Positions 1-12,445 are shown, numbered from the stretch's first letter. The stretch: DNA of 64,000 bases from Amanita rubescens (GCA_015039365.1 WION01000058.1:1-64000), one strand, 5' to 3'. Notes: generated by a model from the letters alone, not told the origin. A program made the numbers and translations.

Positions 1-499
1 TCTTCAGTCCTGAGGATGGCCAGTAATGACGACAGAGTGGGTCCAGAATTGGCGGGGGATTCGGAGGATAAGGTCCCGGATGTCGACTGAGGTGGGGACA
101 TGGTCGTAGGATGGAGAACGTTTAGCGCTCAAGCAAGATCTTGCATTGATGATGAGTAATCGCATCGATTCTGGATGGTACGCATTGTAGCATTTGCGCC
201 GGTGATACGACTAGAGGCGGAATGGCACGTGACCGCGCGTCGGGCCACTCGCATTCCCCCGGCGGAGCTCGCTAAAGTAAAGGATAAAAGGCCAAGAGAA
301 GTGGAAGGAAAAATATGTCCACTGGATTCCCGCCCTACACCTTGAAGGGGGGAGCGGCGAATGCTAAACCAGCCTTTGGGGTAACCCCAGCGCATGATGA
401 GGTGTTTGATAAGAGTCTGCGAGGCTCAATACACGATAATGCAATTCAACATATATTCAGTACAAGGGTCGTAATACAGTAAACTAGTCCATGGCGCTA
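1..499. other. intergenic, no gene seen
   Basis: I see no coding region here. Positions 395-485 form the 3' flank of gene A1. They closely match 9755-9850 downstream of A2 (shared block beginning gcgcatgatgaggtgtttga), so the duplicated unit extends past the stop codons. Confidence 0.6.
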
Positions 500-3039
500 T
501 TACGGCCGCCCCGTGACCGTGTCGATGTATTTTTGAACATTAGTCCTGACCACTTCCCATTGGTTTATAACTTGTGGTTTGACGGCCTCGAAAAGAGTTG
601 GACCAGTTGGACCGTTCATGACAATGTAAAACGCGTCCAGTACCGATAGGGCGGTGGCAATGTCCGACCAGATTTGAGACACTTTAGAAAGGTCCTGAGA
701 AATTTCTTCCATGGGATTCAAAAGACTGTAATCGAACATGTCAGCATAATGCCGATACCCCGTAGGCATTAAGTGCTTACGCCTCAAGCGTGGTGGTTTT
801 GGTATCCTCAGCGTTCCGGATGGCTGCCTTCAGTTCATTGATTGCTTCAGTAATCTAAGAGAGATGTAAGCATTGACAATCCGATGTATTTGGTCTAGTC
901 TAACCTTCTTAGCATCGATAGCCTGCTGCACGGAGATCCCACCAAGAACACCTGCGAGTATTGGTTAGTTATTAGCTCGAGTCTGATAGTTTCGCTAGAT
1001 GTGTACCTGCGATGCCTAGGGCCGCCAGCATGCCGCCGAAGGGAAGGAAGACAGCTGCAGTGAAGGCAAGGAAGGCACCGAAGAAACCAAGGGATTTATT
1101 CACGGTCATTTTCTTTTGCTCTTCGGTAAGATCGTCAATGCTCTGCTGCCACTTATCAATGTTTTCATCACACTCGTTAATCTTCATCTTCACGAGGTTG
1201 ATTGCATTGTCCCAGTCGTTCTTCACTTGGGTGCTATTACGTAGATTATAGGTGAGAAAATCTCCGACCATAACGCGAGGTTACTCACGATCGCTCGGAG
1301 AGCCCAGTAGCGGCCTCGAGGTATCCTGACACTATGGGAGTGTTAGTATCGAGGTAGACGGACAGCTGAATATCTCCAGCCGCAACGTTGGCTTGGTCGT
1401 CGCGCTTCACGAACGGCAAAAGGGTCTGCTGAACTATGGCGTATGATGCGAGATTTCGCGCGACTGGTAACGTATCTATTTGCAGCTGGAGGTACTTCTC
1501 ACGATAGTAGTTCATAACAAAGTAGAAATTCGAGTCAGAACCATCGATCGGACTTGTACACGAGATCTGGTCAAGGTATGGCATCTGAAGGAGATTCTAG
1601 AAGAGATAATGAAATAAGGATATGTTCTATGATCGTGAATATTCAATGCTCACGTTGAACCGGTCAATGATTTTTCCAGTGCTGTCAGCCAACTCCTCAA
1701 GCTTCTCCCGAGTATCTGAAGGCGGGCTGTAAAACCAGGATTCAGCGCTGAAAAGTAAATGATAAAAGCAGTTGAAATACCCGATCACTGCCATGACAAT
1801 TTTTTCATCGTTGTTTCTGTTAAGTACTGAGATAATGACAAATACAGACACCCAACAGTACTCACTGGGCAACAGACCTCAATTTTGTATCCGTAGAGGA
1901 GACCACAGCACTGCTGCCAAGAGCAGCAACCATTTTGTAGAGACGAATCTCATGTTTAGTGATGGGAACTTTCGGGTTTGCGTTGAATTGGGCAGATCTA
2001 ATCGCGTGCATTGATCGAGCGCTGCCTGTCTGTGTAAGAGCGTCGGCATATTCTTTGGCATCAGCGGCCACTTTCGCCCAAGCGCTCTTGATTTCTTCAG
2101 ATGTGACGGGAGGAACTGTGTCCGTCACTTCCTTAACAGTCTCCTGGCGGTCAGCAACGTCATCCCAAGCGTTAAGCAGACGTTGGGAATTCGTGATGAC
2201 GACTGTAAGGCCTTTGCTAAGAGCAATGAATTTAGTCTTGAGCGAGCTGAGCTGATCGCGGAGGGCTCGGAGGCCGCTCAAGATCTGTTGTAGACGGAGA
2301 CGATCTTCGAACAAGCTCTCAAAGGATCCGAATATGCTGCTGATTGCGACGCCGAGAAGGGCTGCGATTTGGACATCAGATTCTTCTGCAGTCGAGGCAA
2401 GATTGTAAAGGGTCTGTCGTTTACGAGATAAACAAATTGCCGATTATGACTTCGGTGGGCTCACCTTGAGCACTTCCCATAAAGTAACAATAATGTTCTT
2501 CTGAGCAAGAGCTTCACTTTGTTCCTCGATTTGCGAGTCCAGATCTCGAAGTTTTACCTCAAGATCTGCGATGCGTTCATTGATATCTTCGACGTATTCA
2601 GAAAACTATGCGATAACTCTTCAGCGAAGGAAAGTGTGATTAGAATAGTACCAACCTGAGAGAAAAATTGTTGATTGGACTCGGAATCCGCCCTAGCCTG
2701 GTCCGCGTAGCCCTTTGCAACAGGTTGCATTGTCAATACAAAAAGATCGACTGAGAGTATGTTTAAGACGGTGCTGAGCGCTGCGTCATAACCGATAACC
2801 TTGCGCGCAAGTTCGACATTGATGTTGGTTAAGTCCGAGAGTCGGCTGTTACCGCGAGAAACTAGAGCGAATAAGTTAGTGGTCTTATCCGCATCATCGC
2901 CAAGGGATATGGTGTCGAGGTTGGGGAAAACTAGCAGCTCGTGAAGTGCCTTGCGAGCAGCCAGGTAGTCCGGAGTAAAACTGCTCAAAGAGCCGAGCAG
3001 GGTACCAGGACCAAGAGCATCGAGGAGAGGAGACGACAT
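500..3039 (-). CDS. protein A1, large helical protein with a hydrophobic hairpin (alpha-PFT-like, inferred)
   Basis: Nine exons on the minus strand splice into one open frame of 705 codons: 3039-2656, 2605-2465, 2413-1866, 1816-1654, 1596-1289, 1233-1007, 951-905, 854-781 and 725-500. All introns are 49-57 nt and the exon phases agree. The protein is mostly predicted helix. Exon 6 holds a ~30-residue glycine/alanine-rich hydrophobic stretch (around residues 550-585, with FFGAFLAFTAAVFLPFGG) directly after a charged amphipathic helix. That is the layout of the membrane-inserting tongue of helical pore-forming toxins. No secretion signal is visible. Its upstream partner gene B is missing; only satellite and promoter-like sequence remain at 3480-4190. 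I do not recognise the family by name. Function is inferred from architecture and from the A-B pairing seen in the next copy. Confidence 0.75.
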
Positions 3040-3479
3040 ATTTCGCGAGATGTGTTGTGGGACGCAACTAGAGCAGAATCCCGTTTAAATCATATTGCGA
3101 TGTGCTTGTCGTATTTTCAATCCGAGATTCTCACATCTCGGTCTCACGAAATCCATCCCCACATAGGGAAAAGCACGGATGGGGCCTTCCAAAGCGAAGA
3201 ATTTGATCGGGTTTCAGCGGCCTTCTATTTCAGATCGCGACTTCCTTCGAAAATATCAAGGCAAAATTAAAATACAGGCAGGGACTATATGGAGTCTGCT
3301 ACTTACAAGGAAGCCTCACGGCATGGTTGAGTTAATGGCGGCCAAGGCCGCTGTTGATCTCGTCGTGCTAAACACATCTCGGAATATTCAACAGACAGGA
3401 TCACCCAGTCTGTCAGGGATATGAGATGTCGGAGTTGCAGATCAGGTGTCAAATGGGAGTTTGTGGATCTGATATCAGA

Positions 3480-3930
3480 TAAGTTCAGAAAACTGCTCGC
3501 AAGGTGAAGAGACGCACAATAAGAGTATAGGATGAGAACGCATGGATAGAGTACGCTCATACAACGGTCGGCCGAAGGCCAGATGTGGAAAGAAACAACG
3601 GGTCATGTTCCAGGGTCTGGTTAACGTCACTCTGGGAAGGTGGTAGGGACGAGAACGCATAGAGCGGGCCAAACGCGGAAAGCGACAACGGCCGATGTTC
3701 CAGGGTTTGATTGACGTTAATTGGGAAGGTGCTCAGGATGAGAACAGGTTTGGTTAAATAGCGTTCATCTGAAAAGGTGCTTGGAATGAGAACGCATAGA
3801 TGGAACAGGCCAGATGTGGAAAACAACAACGGCAGACGTTCCATCTAATCTTGGAAGGTGTTCGGGATGAGAACGCCAGGCCAGATAACAACGGCAGACG
3901 TTCTAGAGTTTGGCTAACATTACTCTGGGA
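3480..3930. repeat. satellite in the A1 upstream region
   Basis: Degenerate tandem copies of an ~88 bp unit with the recurring words caacaacggcagacgttcca, ctgggaaggtgctcgggatgag and aacgcatagat. The core word recurs near 3594, 3683, 3823 and 3886. The same unit occurs at 13.0-13.65 kb and 19.47-19.83 kb, each time on the 5' side of an A gene. Confidence 0.8.
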
Positions 3931-4099
3931 AGATGCTCACCCGCAGAGAATCGGAATCCGGATTGCAGAGGTCTGTTGAGCAGGTAGCTCAAACAATTCT
4001 TGACATGGTGAACGGTAGGATAACCGATGCGCTGACCGTTGGAGATTGTGAAGGAGTAGAGGCAAATGAAAAGCGCAGCAGAGAGCCTAACGAACTTCG

Positions 4100-4190
4100 A
4101 GGTGCCAGCAGTGTTTTATTTTTAGAGCGTCTGATCGGCCACTTCTCGCTAAATTTAACTTTCACGCGTCCACCGTGGAGTCCAACGTAA
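4100..4190 (+). promoter_or_regulatory. orphan fragment of the B-side promoter
   Basis: The block ttttatttttagagcg followed by cacttctcgctaaatttaactttca is also present upstream of B1 (13.81-13.9 kb) and B2 (19.96-20.0 kb). Here no B gene follows and the similarity stops near 4190, so the partner of A1 has been lost or rearranged. Confidence 0.6.
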
Positions 4191-4299
4191 GTAAGGATCC
4201 GTCGCCGTTATCGCCATCATCGCCACCAGCAGCAGCATTCCCAAACGTCGCGGAACCCGCACTCAAACCGGGACTCACCCTCCCAAGAAAAAACCAGAT

Positions 4300-5500
4300 C
4301 CTGCGCCGTCATCCAGGAACTTTACTGCTTCTCCGCTGGAGCTCCTCCAAACTCGCTGGCATCTCCTGCCGACTCATCGCTTTGACCATCCCCGAATAAA
4401 TGTACCCAGACGAAACCACGCCCGACCTGGCGGCGCCGTTGGCTTTGGTATTTTGGGTAGCACCCGCACCCGAACCAGCGCCCGTGAACGCAGCCCCGAT
4501 CATAAGACCATTGTACAAACCCGCGTTCGCCGCAGCCTGCCAAATCATCGACGAACGGCGCGTCGACAAGCTGGTGACCGGTGGTCATCGATCACCCATA
4601 CTCGCAGACGGAGGAATGCAGAATCGGCCACTTCCATCGCTTATGTTTTTTCTCGGATGTTGGCATCGTCGTAGTGCTTGTTCTGCAATAATTGGTATCA
4701 TTTATTAAGACACTTGGTGTTGGTGAGAGCGTGCGTGCTACGTCATCCTGTGGAACATTGGTATGCGAAGACTGCGCAGTACGTCGTTACATTATCAGAA
4801 GAAGAACTGTTCAAGTTCTATGCACAAACGGAAACGTTAAATACAACGTAGTAATGATACAAGTATTCAGTATGTATATGTGGTTAATGGTGGAGATGCT
4901 CCCGCGCAGCATTATCTAAGGATTCTGAGGCCTGAATTCAATGAAAGGATCTTGCTGGACCGACTACATCAAAGTCTCATCTTTGTTCGCGCCGTGTTGT
5001 TGGAGGTTGTTGGTGTTTGATTGCTGTTATTTAAACCTTGCTGACGATGACGTAGCACGCTTGCCATAAACGGTTTTTTCGTTTATTGCAGAACGAGTAC
5101 TACGACGATCTCAACGTCCGAGAAGCGATGGAGGCGACCGATTCTGCATTCCTCCGTCTGCGAGTATGGGACTCAAACATCCTTCTTATAACCCCAACCC
5201 CAACCACAATGCCAGCGACGGGTGAGGAGACCAAGAAGGGAAGCTGGTTTGTCGACGCGCATGGTTTGGCAGGCTGCGGCGAACGCGGGGTTGTACAATG
5301 GTCTTACGATCGCGATCACGGGCGCAGGTTCGGGTGCGGGTGCTACCCAAGACAGCCAATGGCGCCACGCGGTGGGTGTCCTCTGGCTACATTTCTTCGG
5401 GGATGGCCAAAGCGAAGACACTTGGCGTGTTGGTGATAGCGTGCTACGTCATCGTCAGCAAGGTTACAATAACAACAAACACCAACAATACGGCAATCAG
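4300..5500. repeat. inverted duplication of a short coding-like segment
   Basis: The minus strand of about 4690-4330 matches the plus strand of about 5085-5410. Both arms can encode WQAAANAGLYNGL followed by TGAGSGAGATQ, preceded by the word gattctgcattcctccgtctgcgagtatggg. A second small inverted pair joins 5000-5070 to 5437-5500, and a direct repeat (acacttggtgttggtgagagcg) links 4709 and 5418. No single intact gene is supported; each arm looks like a piece of one original gene with an alanine/glycine-rich hydrophobic segment. Confidence 0.6.
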
Positions 5501-5841
5501 TTCAACGGGAACGAAGGCGCTCCAGGATATGCAGGAGGATCAAACAACGAAGGCATGACCGAATTGTCGAAGGAGTGGGTGATATCCACCATACCGAAGA
5601 TGCGTCAGGATTGGGTGACCATCCTGTTTTCAAGAGAGAACCTAAAGAGCAGTTGTCGCGCGGGGCACGTTAGGTAGGAGACGTGGCGACACCGAGGAGA
5701 GCGAGTAGTAAACGCAAGGTGACGTGGTAGGGTACATTCTGCGGGTGGTACAGTTGAGTATGTAAACATTCGATGCGAATCCGGTTCGCTTTCAAACCCA
5801 GCTCGAACCTTCGACCACTCCAGTATTGCACCACATTAAGC

Positions 5842-6468
5842 ATGGCCACTGAATCTAGAACTGATGTAAGTTTTACATCCCTCTGCGAGTCTCTCATCAC
5901 GCGATCCATCTGAACCTATGTTAAGGTCACCTTCTATGCCTTTGGTGAACGTCTTGACACTCTAGGCGGCAAAGTCGAGGCTCAAATTCTCGCCAGGGTC
6001 CAAGGGGAAATCCCAAACCTAGTACCAACCACGTATGAAGTATCAAAAGCATACCTGGACAATGAGATCCTGAAGCCAGAAGGCCAGCGGGACCTGACTC
6101 GTGAGATGTGCATGATCATGGCATTGAACCTTCCCAAGGGACGCAAGACATTATTTAAAGCTGCTTCTGCAGAGTTGTTAATTCCCCTTGCTGAAGGTGA
6201 TATCATCTCTCAAGTGGCCTATGTATATTTAAACTAACGACCCACAGGTTGCATACTAGTTTACCCGACCATTGATCTTCCTCCCACCTCGTTTGGCACC
6301 CACGATAACCCGTATAGCAACATGCTAGTGGATGCAATGACATCCAATCCTGTAACAGCCGACATCCTCATGGCTTATTTTACAAGGATTGGGGACAAAA
6401 TGGGATTCAAGACTGGAGACCCTGATAACTCCTTTCAGATCAAGTTGAACTCTACACCTTTCCGGTAG
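5842..6468 (+). CDS. orphan 171-residue protein, unknown function
   Basis: Three exons, 5842-5865, 5926-6196 and 6248-6468, give one open frame of 172 codons including the stop. Intron 1 runs from gtaagt to ttaag. Intron 2 is 51 nt (gtgata to cccacag) and has a textbook branch site, aaactaacg. Because the frame is only open when spliced this way, I take it as a real gene. The product is soluble-looking, with no signal peptide or membrane segment (for example FYAFGERLDTLGGKVEAQIL, then VYPTIDLPPTSFG). I do not recognise it. It lies between the inverted duplication and an HNH gene inside the A/B array. Confidence 0.65.
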
Positions 6469-6901
6469 ATAGTCGCGTGGTTATACTTATAGTAGTGTTA
6501 GGGGACCACTAGTAGCGTATATAATGTCAATGTCAATATTGTTATTATATGAATGCCTCTACACCATCCTCGACTCGGAGTCCGTCCAGGATGCCTAGTC
6601 GATTTTGAAAATGTTCGTGCCAAAGTTTCACGCCTCCTGGTAATTTCCTTCATGAGCGGAGTGCTGTGGCAGTGCCTAGTTTCCATGTCATACTAGCCGG
6701 CCGCCCACTGCAAAGGCTTGTATAACTTTTTAAACTTGAGATTATGTCTCTATCATATAGTAGTGGTGGCCTCGACGGTATTGAGATTACGGTGAAAATT
6801 CACCAACTCCCTTTTTTGCAGCGCGTATTCGGCTCTGACGTCAACCCTTCTGTAACCCCTATAGTATTCACGGCCACAAACACAACCTTCCACTATCCGT
6901 C

Positions 6902-8015
6902 ATGGAGATGGTTATCGTCCGCGATTTCGATGGTAACACCTTATTTAGTACGTTTTAAAATCCAATAGTATCTGATAAGGCCTTCTGACCTCCTCTAGAA
7001 TTCTGGCAATATGGCCTCATTGACTGGGAACTCCTTTATGAATGCCTTCGAAAGATCATTTTATCCGACAGAGACTGGGAGGTTTTCGAATACGATGAAT
7101 ACGAGCCTACTCGGCGAGGGGCTCATTGTCTCCCGAGCCGTGAAATTCCTCTTCCCGGAACATACATACTTCTTCAACCGGGCATGTATTGTCTCTCTAT
7201 CTTCATGATATGCTTCTTCACATGGTTTATTGTAGATGGTTCTCCGATCCATATAGACTTGACACCTAATTCGACTCGCGTCCGCCATCCAGTTCCTTTA
7301 CGCGAAGATTCGGATGTATGCTGCACACCGTATAGGGGCGCATATAACTAAATTTCTGATTGGTTTCTGCAGATATCGACCTTCCAACAACATGTACGTG
7401 ACCGCGATACTTGCTGCCTCATATGCGGCCTTGAGGTTGAAGAACGTCTATTTGTTCGTTTTCGGGAAACCCACATTTTCCCTCCTGCACATGAATCCGA
7501 GGCATGTTGCATTATATTGCCTCCTTCTTTTAAGCTAAGACATGTCATCCAGTGGATTGATAAAGGCTTTCCGAATCTTATAACGGATACTGCACCCCTT
7601 TCCGAACTTGGTGGAGCGAGCAAGATAGACTCAGTCCAGAATGGGATCTTACTTCGCTCTGATTTGCATAATGCCTGGAGCGATTATCTCATTGCGGTCC
7701 TTCCTGATGTTTGCATTTTCCATTCATCTATGGCATCGTTTCTCATTACATTCTGACTAGCGTGGGCACGTGGTCGTCCCAGTTGTAGGCGGCTACGACG
7801 ATGTCGCTGGAAAGACCCTCAAACTCGATCATATTACTGACCCCAATTTGCGGCCCCTTGACGAGCTTTTCCGTGATCATTTTCTTCAATGTGTGTTGAG
7901 ACGTATGAAGGGTGAAGGCGAGCCTTCATGGGACTACGAAGAGGCATTCGACGATGATGTGGATCTGTCAAAAGACATTTGGAGCGGAAAACAGGGTAAA
8001 GAACTTGAGCTATAG
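6902..8015 (+). CDS. HNH_2-type nuclease domain protein
   Basis: The likely start at 6902 reads MEMVIVRDFDGNTLF. Intron 6948 to about 6998 is followed by KFWQYGLIDWELLYECLRK. After one or two further introns comes an HNH core from about 7372 to 7700: FQQHVRDRDTCCLICGLEVEE, then ETHIFPPAHE, then KIDSVQNGILLRSDLHNAW. The last exon (about 7760-8015) carries TDPNLRPLDELFRDHFLQ and ends KQGKELEL. This is the layout of the many basidiomycete proteins with a Pfam HNH_2-like domain (C-x2-C, H, then N-G-x2-L-x3-H). Their biological role is largely unknown. The middle intron around 7190-7290 is uncertain, so the gene could be mildly degraded. A second family member lies at 29.8-31.6 kb. Confidence 0.7.
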
Positions 8016-8127
8016 CATGGTCTTCAGGTCGGGAGCTGAGTATGATATGAATCAGTACAAACGCTTATTGATGATTAGTTATTGTACGTCCAAGGTTATT
8101 TTCCTGATTACTGTCTGAAGCTTTAAC

Positions 8128-8475
8128 TTGCTCCATCCCCACTCAAACCATTCATATTCTACAGTTCTTCTTTCTTATCTCTCAAGCTGGCGAGGTTATT
8201 ATTTAGTAACCTGGGCTGTACTCAACGCCCCGGAACACCCTACCACGTCGCTCTACCACTGCCTTTTCTGCTACCCTGAGGCAACTGTATGCATCCAACC
8301 AACTCAACGTCGCCTCGCGCGCGTACCTGCGTACCTGCGTCTCTCGGCCCTGACCCCGTTTTGCCGTTCACACCCCGACTGCGCTGCTCTTGAAACCACC
8401 CATCGTGTCTTTGTCACCTGCCCCGCTTTCGCTGACTTACGTGTCGAGTACGCGCAAACCTGGTTGGTCAAATGA
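8128..8475 (+). pseudogene. remnant of a non-LTR retrotransposon (C-terminal zinc-knuckle region)
   Basis: The frame over 8300-8475 reads RLSALTPFCRSHPDCAALE, then THRVFVTCPAFADLRVEYA. This resembles the Cys/His segment after the reverse transcriptase/RNase H of Tad/I-like LINEs, where spaced C, H and C residues precede a PxFxxLR motif. No reverse transcriptase domain remains nearby, so it is a short relic. Confidence 0.5.
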
Positions 8476-8835
8476 CCAAGTTCGCTGATGATCACAATCT
8501 CCTTCCCTGTTAACGAATTGTAATCTATCTGAACCAGCTCTTGTCTCGATTTACCATCGAGCTTTTAAACCTTCCGCCAGGGTCTACGGGCGTCGCGCTG
8601 TGCTCGCTAGGGAGTCGGACTGCGATGGAACGGAGTGATGGTGGAGACGGGACTAGAGGCTGGCGACGATTTTGAAGAGGTCCGTTCAACGAACTTCGGG
8701 TTAACGTTGGCAAGCAGGTGGCTGTGGATTTCCTCCAATGATGATGATATATTCACACGATCAGGCCTACGTCCGCAACGCCCGATAATCGACGGAACAG
8801 CTGCGATGGTGATCAAATACCGTCGCCCCTGAGCA

Positions 8836-9740
8836 GAGTATGAATCTGACACAGAAAGAAGTCGAGTCCGAGTCTCTTCGAACCTGCATGCTGACCTGGA
8901 GGAAATATGCACCAGAGCCAAAGGACGCGATGTGAAGGTCGTAATAGATGCGGAATATAGCTGTTGCCAGCCAGCAGTGGACGCGTTCCGGCCAAATTCG
9001 CCTTGACGAGTTCCTCCAACACGACCTCACAGCTCTCCCGGTTGTGTGTCCCAAAGATGACAGCAATTCGGGGCACCGAAAGCACAGTGTTGCTATTTTC
9101 CCTTAATGAGGACAATAACGGTTGTTGCTCGTCCCGCTCCCATCGCTAGCTGCATCGACGTCCGCAGCAACAGCTCTGACCAGCGTCCGCACGCCTTCGT
9201 TGAAACGCGTATCCGTCTCGAATTTCGTCGTACAAACGGGAAGCTGGAAAATGGATAGGTATCTTCTTCGCTCTCAGTAGCCTGAGCGCGGCGGGCACGA
9301 ATTTCGTACGCATGACTAGTTGACTCGCCCTCCTGACGAGCTTGACTCCAAGGGCGTAGTTATGCTTACGTGCATCCCGAAGTGCCTCTGCAAAAAATCT
9401 CGGATTTCTGCAAAGAATTTGCGCATTAGACTCGATTAGCAAGGAAGAGGGAAAAATGGTGTCACTGTCAGTGCGAGATGAAGTAGTACAACGAGTCGCA
9501 ATAATCGCGCAGCTGTATAGGATATGCGATGATATGACTAGAGAACCAAGTCAAACACCCACCATGTACAAATTGATCAATTTTTGAACGAGGTATCTTC
9601 CATACTCCGTACGGTGCGCTTTCTGAGGCATTACTCCGATGTGCTGTCGAGAACAAGTCGGTGCTTGGACAAGGCGGAGCTGAGAAAGAGAGGAAGAGAG
9701 TTTGGCGACTGATTCGCGCGAAATTATTTGGGCAGGGTTA
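8836..9740 (+). pseudogene. proline dehydrogenase pseudogene with internal inversion
   Basis: Positions 8836-8990 match exon 4 of the intact proline dehydrogenase (22590-22745) in direct orientation. Positions about 8991-9440 match the reverse complement of 22745-23282. Positions about 9441-9740 again match 23283-23640 directly. The breakpoints are sharp: gacgcgttcc runs into ggccaaattcgccttgacga, which is the reverse complement of the normal right-hand boundary. The first three exons are absent and the frame is broken. The copy abuts the 3' flank of A2, so it travelled with the A/B duplication. Confidence 0.85.
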
Positions 9741-9872
9741 ATGAAAAGCTTCATGGCGCATGATGAGGTGTTTGATAAGAGTCTGCGAGGCTCAATGCAA
9801 TTCAACATATATTCAGGACAAGGGTCGCAATACAGCTATTTAGCTAATAACTAGTCCTTGGTACTTTAACAA

Positions 9873-12385
9873 CTACTTCGAGACCGTATCGATGTATTCT
9901 TTCACATTAGTCTCGACCACTCCCCATTGGTAAATAACTTGTGGTTTTACGTTCTCGAAAATAATTGGACCAGTCGGACCGTTCATGACCTGATAGAACG
10001 CGTCCAATGTCGTGAGGGCGGTGGCAATGTCCGACCAGATTTGAGACACTTTAGAAAGATCCTGACCAATTTCTTCCATGGGCGGCAAAAGACTGTAATC
10101 GAACATGTCAGTATAATGCCCGTATCCCGTAGGCATTAAGTGCTTACGCCTCAAGCTTGAATTTGGTATTCTCAGCGATCTGGACGCTTTTCTTCAGTTC
10201 ATTGATCGCCACAGTCATCTAAAAGAGCTATAAGCATCGACGAATCGATGTATTTGGTCTAATCTAACCTTGCCAGCTGCGATAGCTTGCTCCACAGCCA
10301 TCGCACCAATAGAACCTACGAGTATTGGTTAGTTATTAGCTCAAGCTCGGTTTCGCTAGACGTGTACCTGCGACACCTAGGGCCGCCAACATACCGACCC
10401 CAGGAATGAAGACAGCGGCAGTGAAGGCAATGAAGACACCGAAGAAACCAAGGATTGCATTCATTATCATTGACTTTTGCTGCTCGGTAAAGTCGGCAAT
10501 GCTTTTCTGGAATGTAGCAATATTTTGGTCACACTCGTTAATCTTCATCTTCACGAGGTTGATTGCATTGTCCCAGTCGTTCTTCACCTGGGTGCTATTA
10601 CGTAGATCGTACGTGAGAAGATCTCAGACCATAACGCGAGGTTACTCACGATCGCTCTGAGAGCGCGGTAGCGGCCACGAGATATGTTGACACCAAGGGT
10701 GTGTTAGTATCGAGGAAGACAGACAGTTTAATGTCTCCAGCCCCAACGTTGGCTTGGTCGTCGCGCTTCACGAACGGCAAAAGTGTCTGCTGAAGTACGG
10801 AGTATGCTAGGAGATCTCGTGCGACCGGCAACGTATCTAGTTGCAGCTCGAGGTACTTCTCGCGATAGTAGTTCATCACGACATATAAATTCGAATCGGA
10901 GCCATCGATCGGACTTGTACACTTGATCTGGTCGAGGTATGCCGTCTGAAGGAGATCCTAGAAGAGATAATGGAATAAAGGTGTGTTCTGTGATCGTGAA
11001 TATTCAATGCTCACGTTGAACTTATCAATGATTTTTCCAGTGCTGTCAGCCAGTTCCTCAAGTTTCTCCTGAGTATCTGAGGGCGGGCTGTAAAACCAGG
11101 ATTCAGCACTGAAAAATAAATGATAAAAACAGTTAAAATACCCGATCACTGCCTCGATAATTTGTTCATCATTGTTCAACTTCCTGTTAAGTACTTAGAC
11201 AACCATGACAAATACAGACACCCAACAGTACTCACTGGGAAACGGCCTTTCTAGACCTCAATTTTGTATCCGCAACCATTTTGTGGAGACGAATCTCATG
11301 TTTAGTGATGGGAACTTTCGGGTTTGCGTTGAATTGGGCAGATCTAATCGCGTGCATTGATCGAGCGCTTCGAATTGGTTGCGTAAGAGCGTCGGCGTAT
11401 TCTTTGGCATCAGCGGCCACTTTCGCCCAAGCGCTCTTGATTTCTTCATATATGGCCGGAGGAACCATGTCCGTCACTTCCTTGACAGCGTCCTGGCGGT
11501 CAGCAACGTCATCCCAAGCGTTAAGCAGACGTTGGGAATTCGTGATGACGACTGTAAGGCCTTCACTAAGAGCAATGAATTTAGTCTTGAGCGAGCTGAG
11601 CTGGGAGCGGAGGGCTCGGAGGCCGCTCAAGATCTGCTGTAGACGAAGCTGATCTTCGAATAAAGTCTTAAAGGATCCGTGTATGGTGCTGACTGCGACG
11701 CCGAGAAGGGCTGCGATTTGGACATCAGATTCTTCTGCAGTCGAGGCAAGATTGTAAAGGGACTGTCATTTACGAAATAAACAAATTGTCGATTATAACT
11801 TCGGTGGGCTCACCTTGAGCACTTCCCATAGAGTAGCAATGATGTTCTTCTGAGCAAGAGCTTCACTTTGTGCCTCAATTTGCGAGTCCAGTTCTCGAAG
11901 TTTTATCTCAAGTTCTGCGATGCGTTTATTGATATCTTCGACGTATTCAGTAAACTATGCGATAATTCTTCAGCGAAGGAAAGCGTGATTAAAATAGTGC
12001 CAACCTCAGAGAAGAATTGTTGATTGGACTCAGAATCCGCCCTAGCCTGGTCCGCGTAGCCCTTTGCAACAGGTTGCATCGTCGCTACAAAGAGATCGAC
12101 TGAGAGAAAATCCAAGACACTGCTGAGCACTGCGTCATAACTGATAACCTTTCTTGCAAGATCAACATTGATGTTGGTCAAGTCGGAGAGTCGACCGTTA
12201 CCGCTAGCAACTAGAGTGAACAAGTTGGTGTGATCCGAGTCATCGCCAACGGATATAGTGTCGAGGTTGGGGAAAACTAGCAGTTCGTGAAGTGCCTTGC
12301 GAGCAGCCAGGTAGTCCGGAGCAAAACTGCTCAAAGAGCCGAGCAGGGTACCAGGACCAAGAGCTTCGAAGAGATGAGACGGCAT
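9873..12385 (-). CDS. protein A2, paralogue of A1 (alpha-PFT-like, inferred)
   Basis: Nine exons splice into 696 codons plus stop: 12385-12005, 11954-11814, 11762-11236, 11183-11015, 10957-10650, 10594-10368, 10315-10269, 10218-10148 and 10092-9873. All exon-length differences from A1 keep frame. Exon 6 repeats the charged helix plus hydrophobic stretch (FFGVFIAFTAAVF, then GVGMLAALG). Positions 12385 and below read MPSHLFEALGPGTLLGSL. This is the only A gene that still faces a complete B gene (B1, start 14189), across ~1.8 kb of shared upstream DNA. It looks intact. The pore-forming role is inference from shape, not from a recognised domain hit. Confidence 0.8.
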
Positions 12386-12424
12386 ATTTCGCAAGATGTG
12401 TTGTGGGGCGCAACTAGACCAGAC

Positions 12425-12445
12425 GCCTCTTGTTTAAATAGGGTA
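12425..12445 (-). promoter_or_regulatory. TATA-like box of A2
   Basis: The minus strand reads ctatttaaacaag about 45 nt before the A2 start. Comparable boxes stand before A1 (3081-3095) and A3 (19455-19465). The downstream leader words ctagttgc and cacaacacat are conserved in all three. Confidence 0.45.

Noticed and set aside
1012..1251. Plus-strand frame opposite A1
   Set aside because: It is a shadow of exon 6 of A1, as shown by the consistent nine-exon frame on the other strand.
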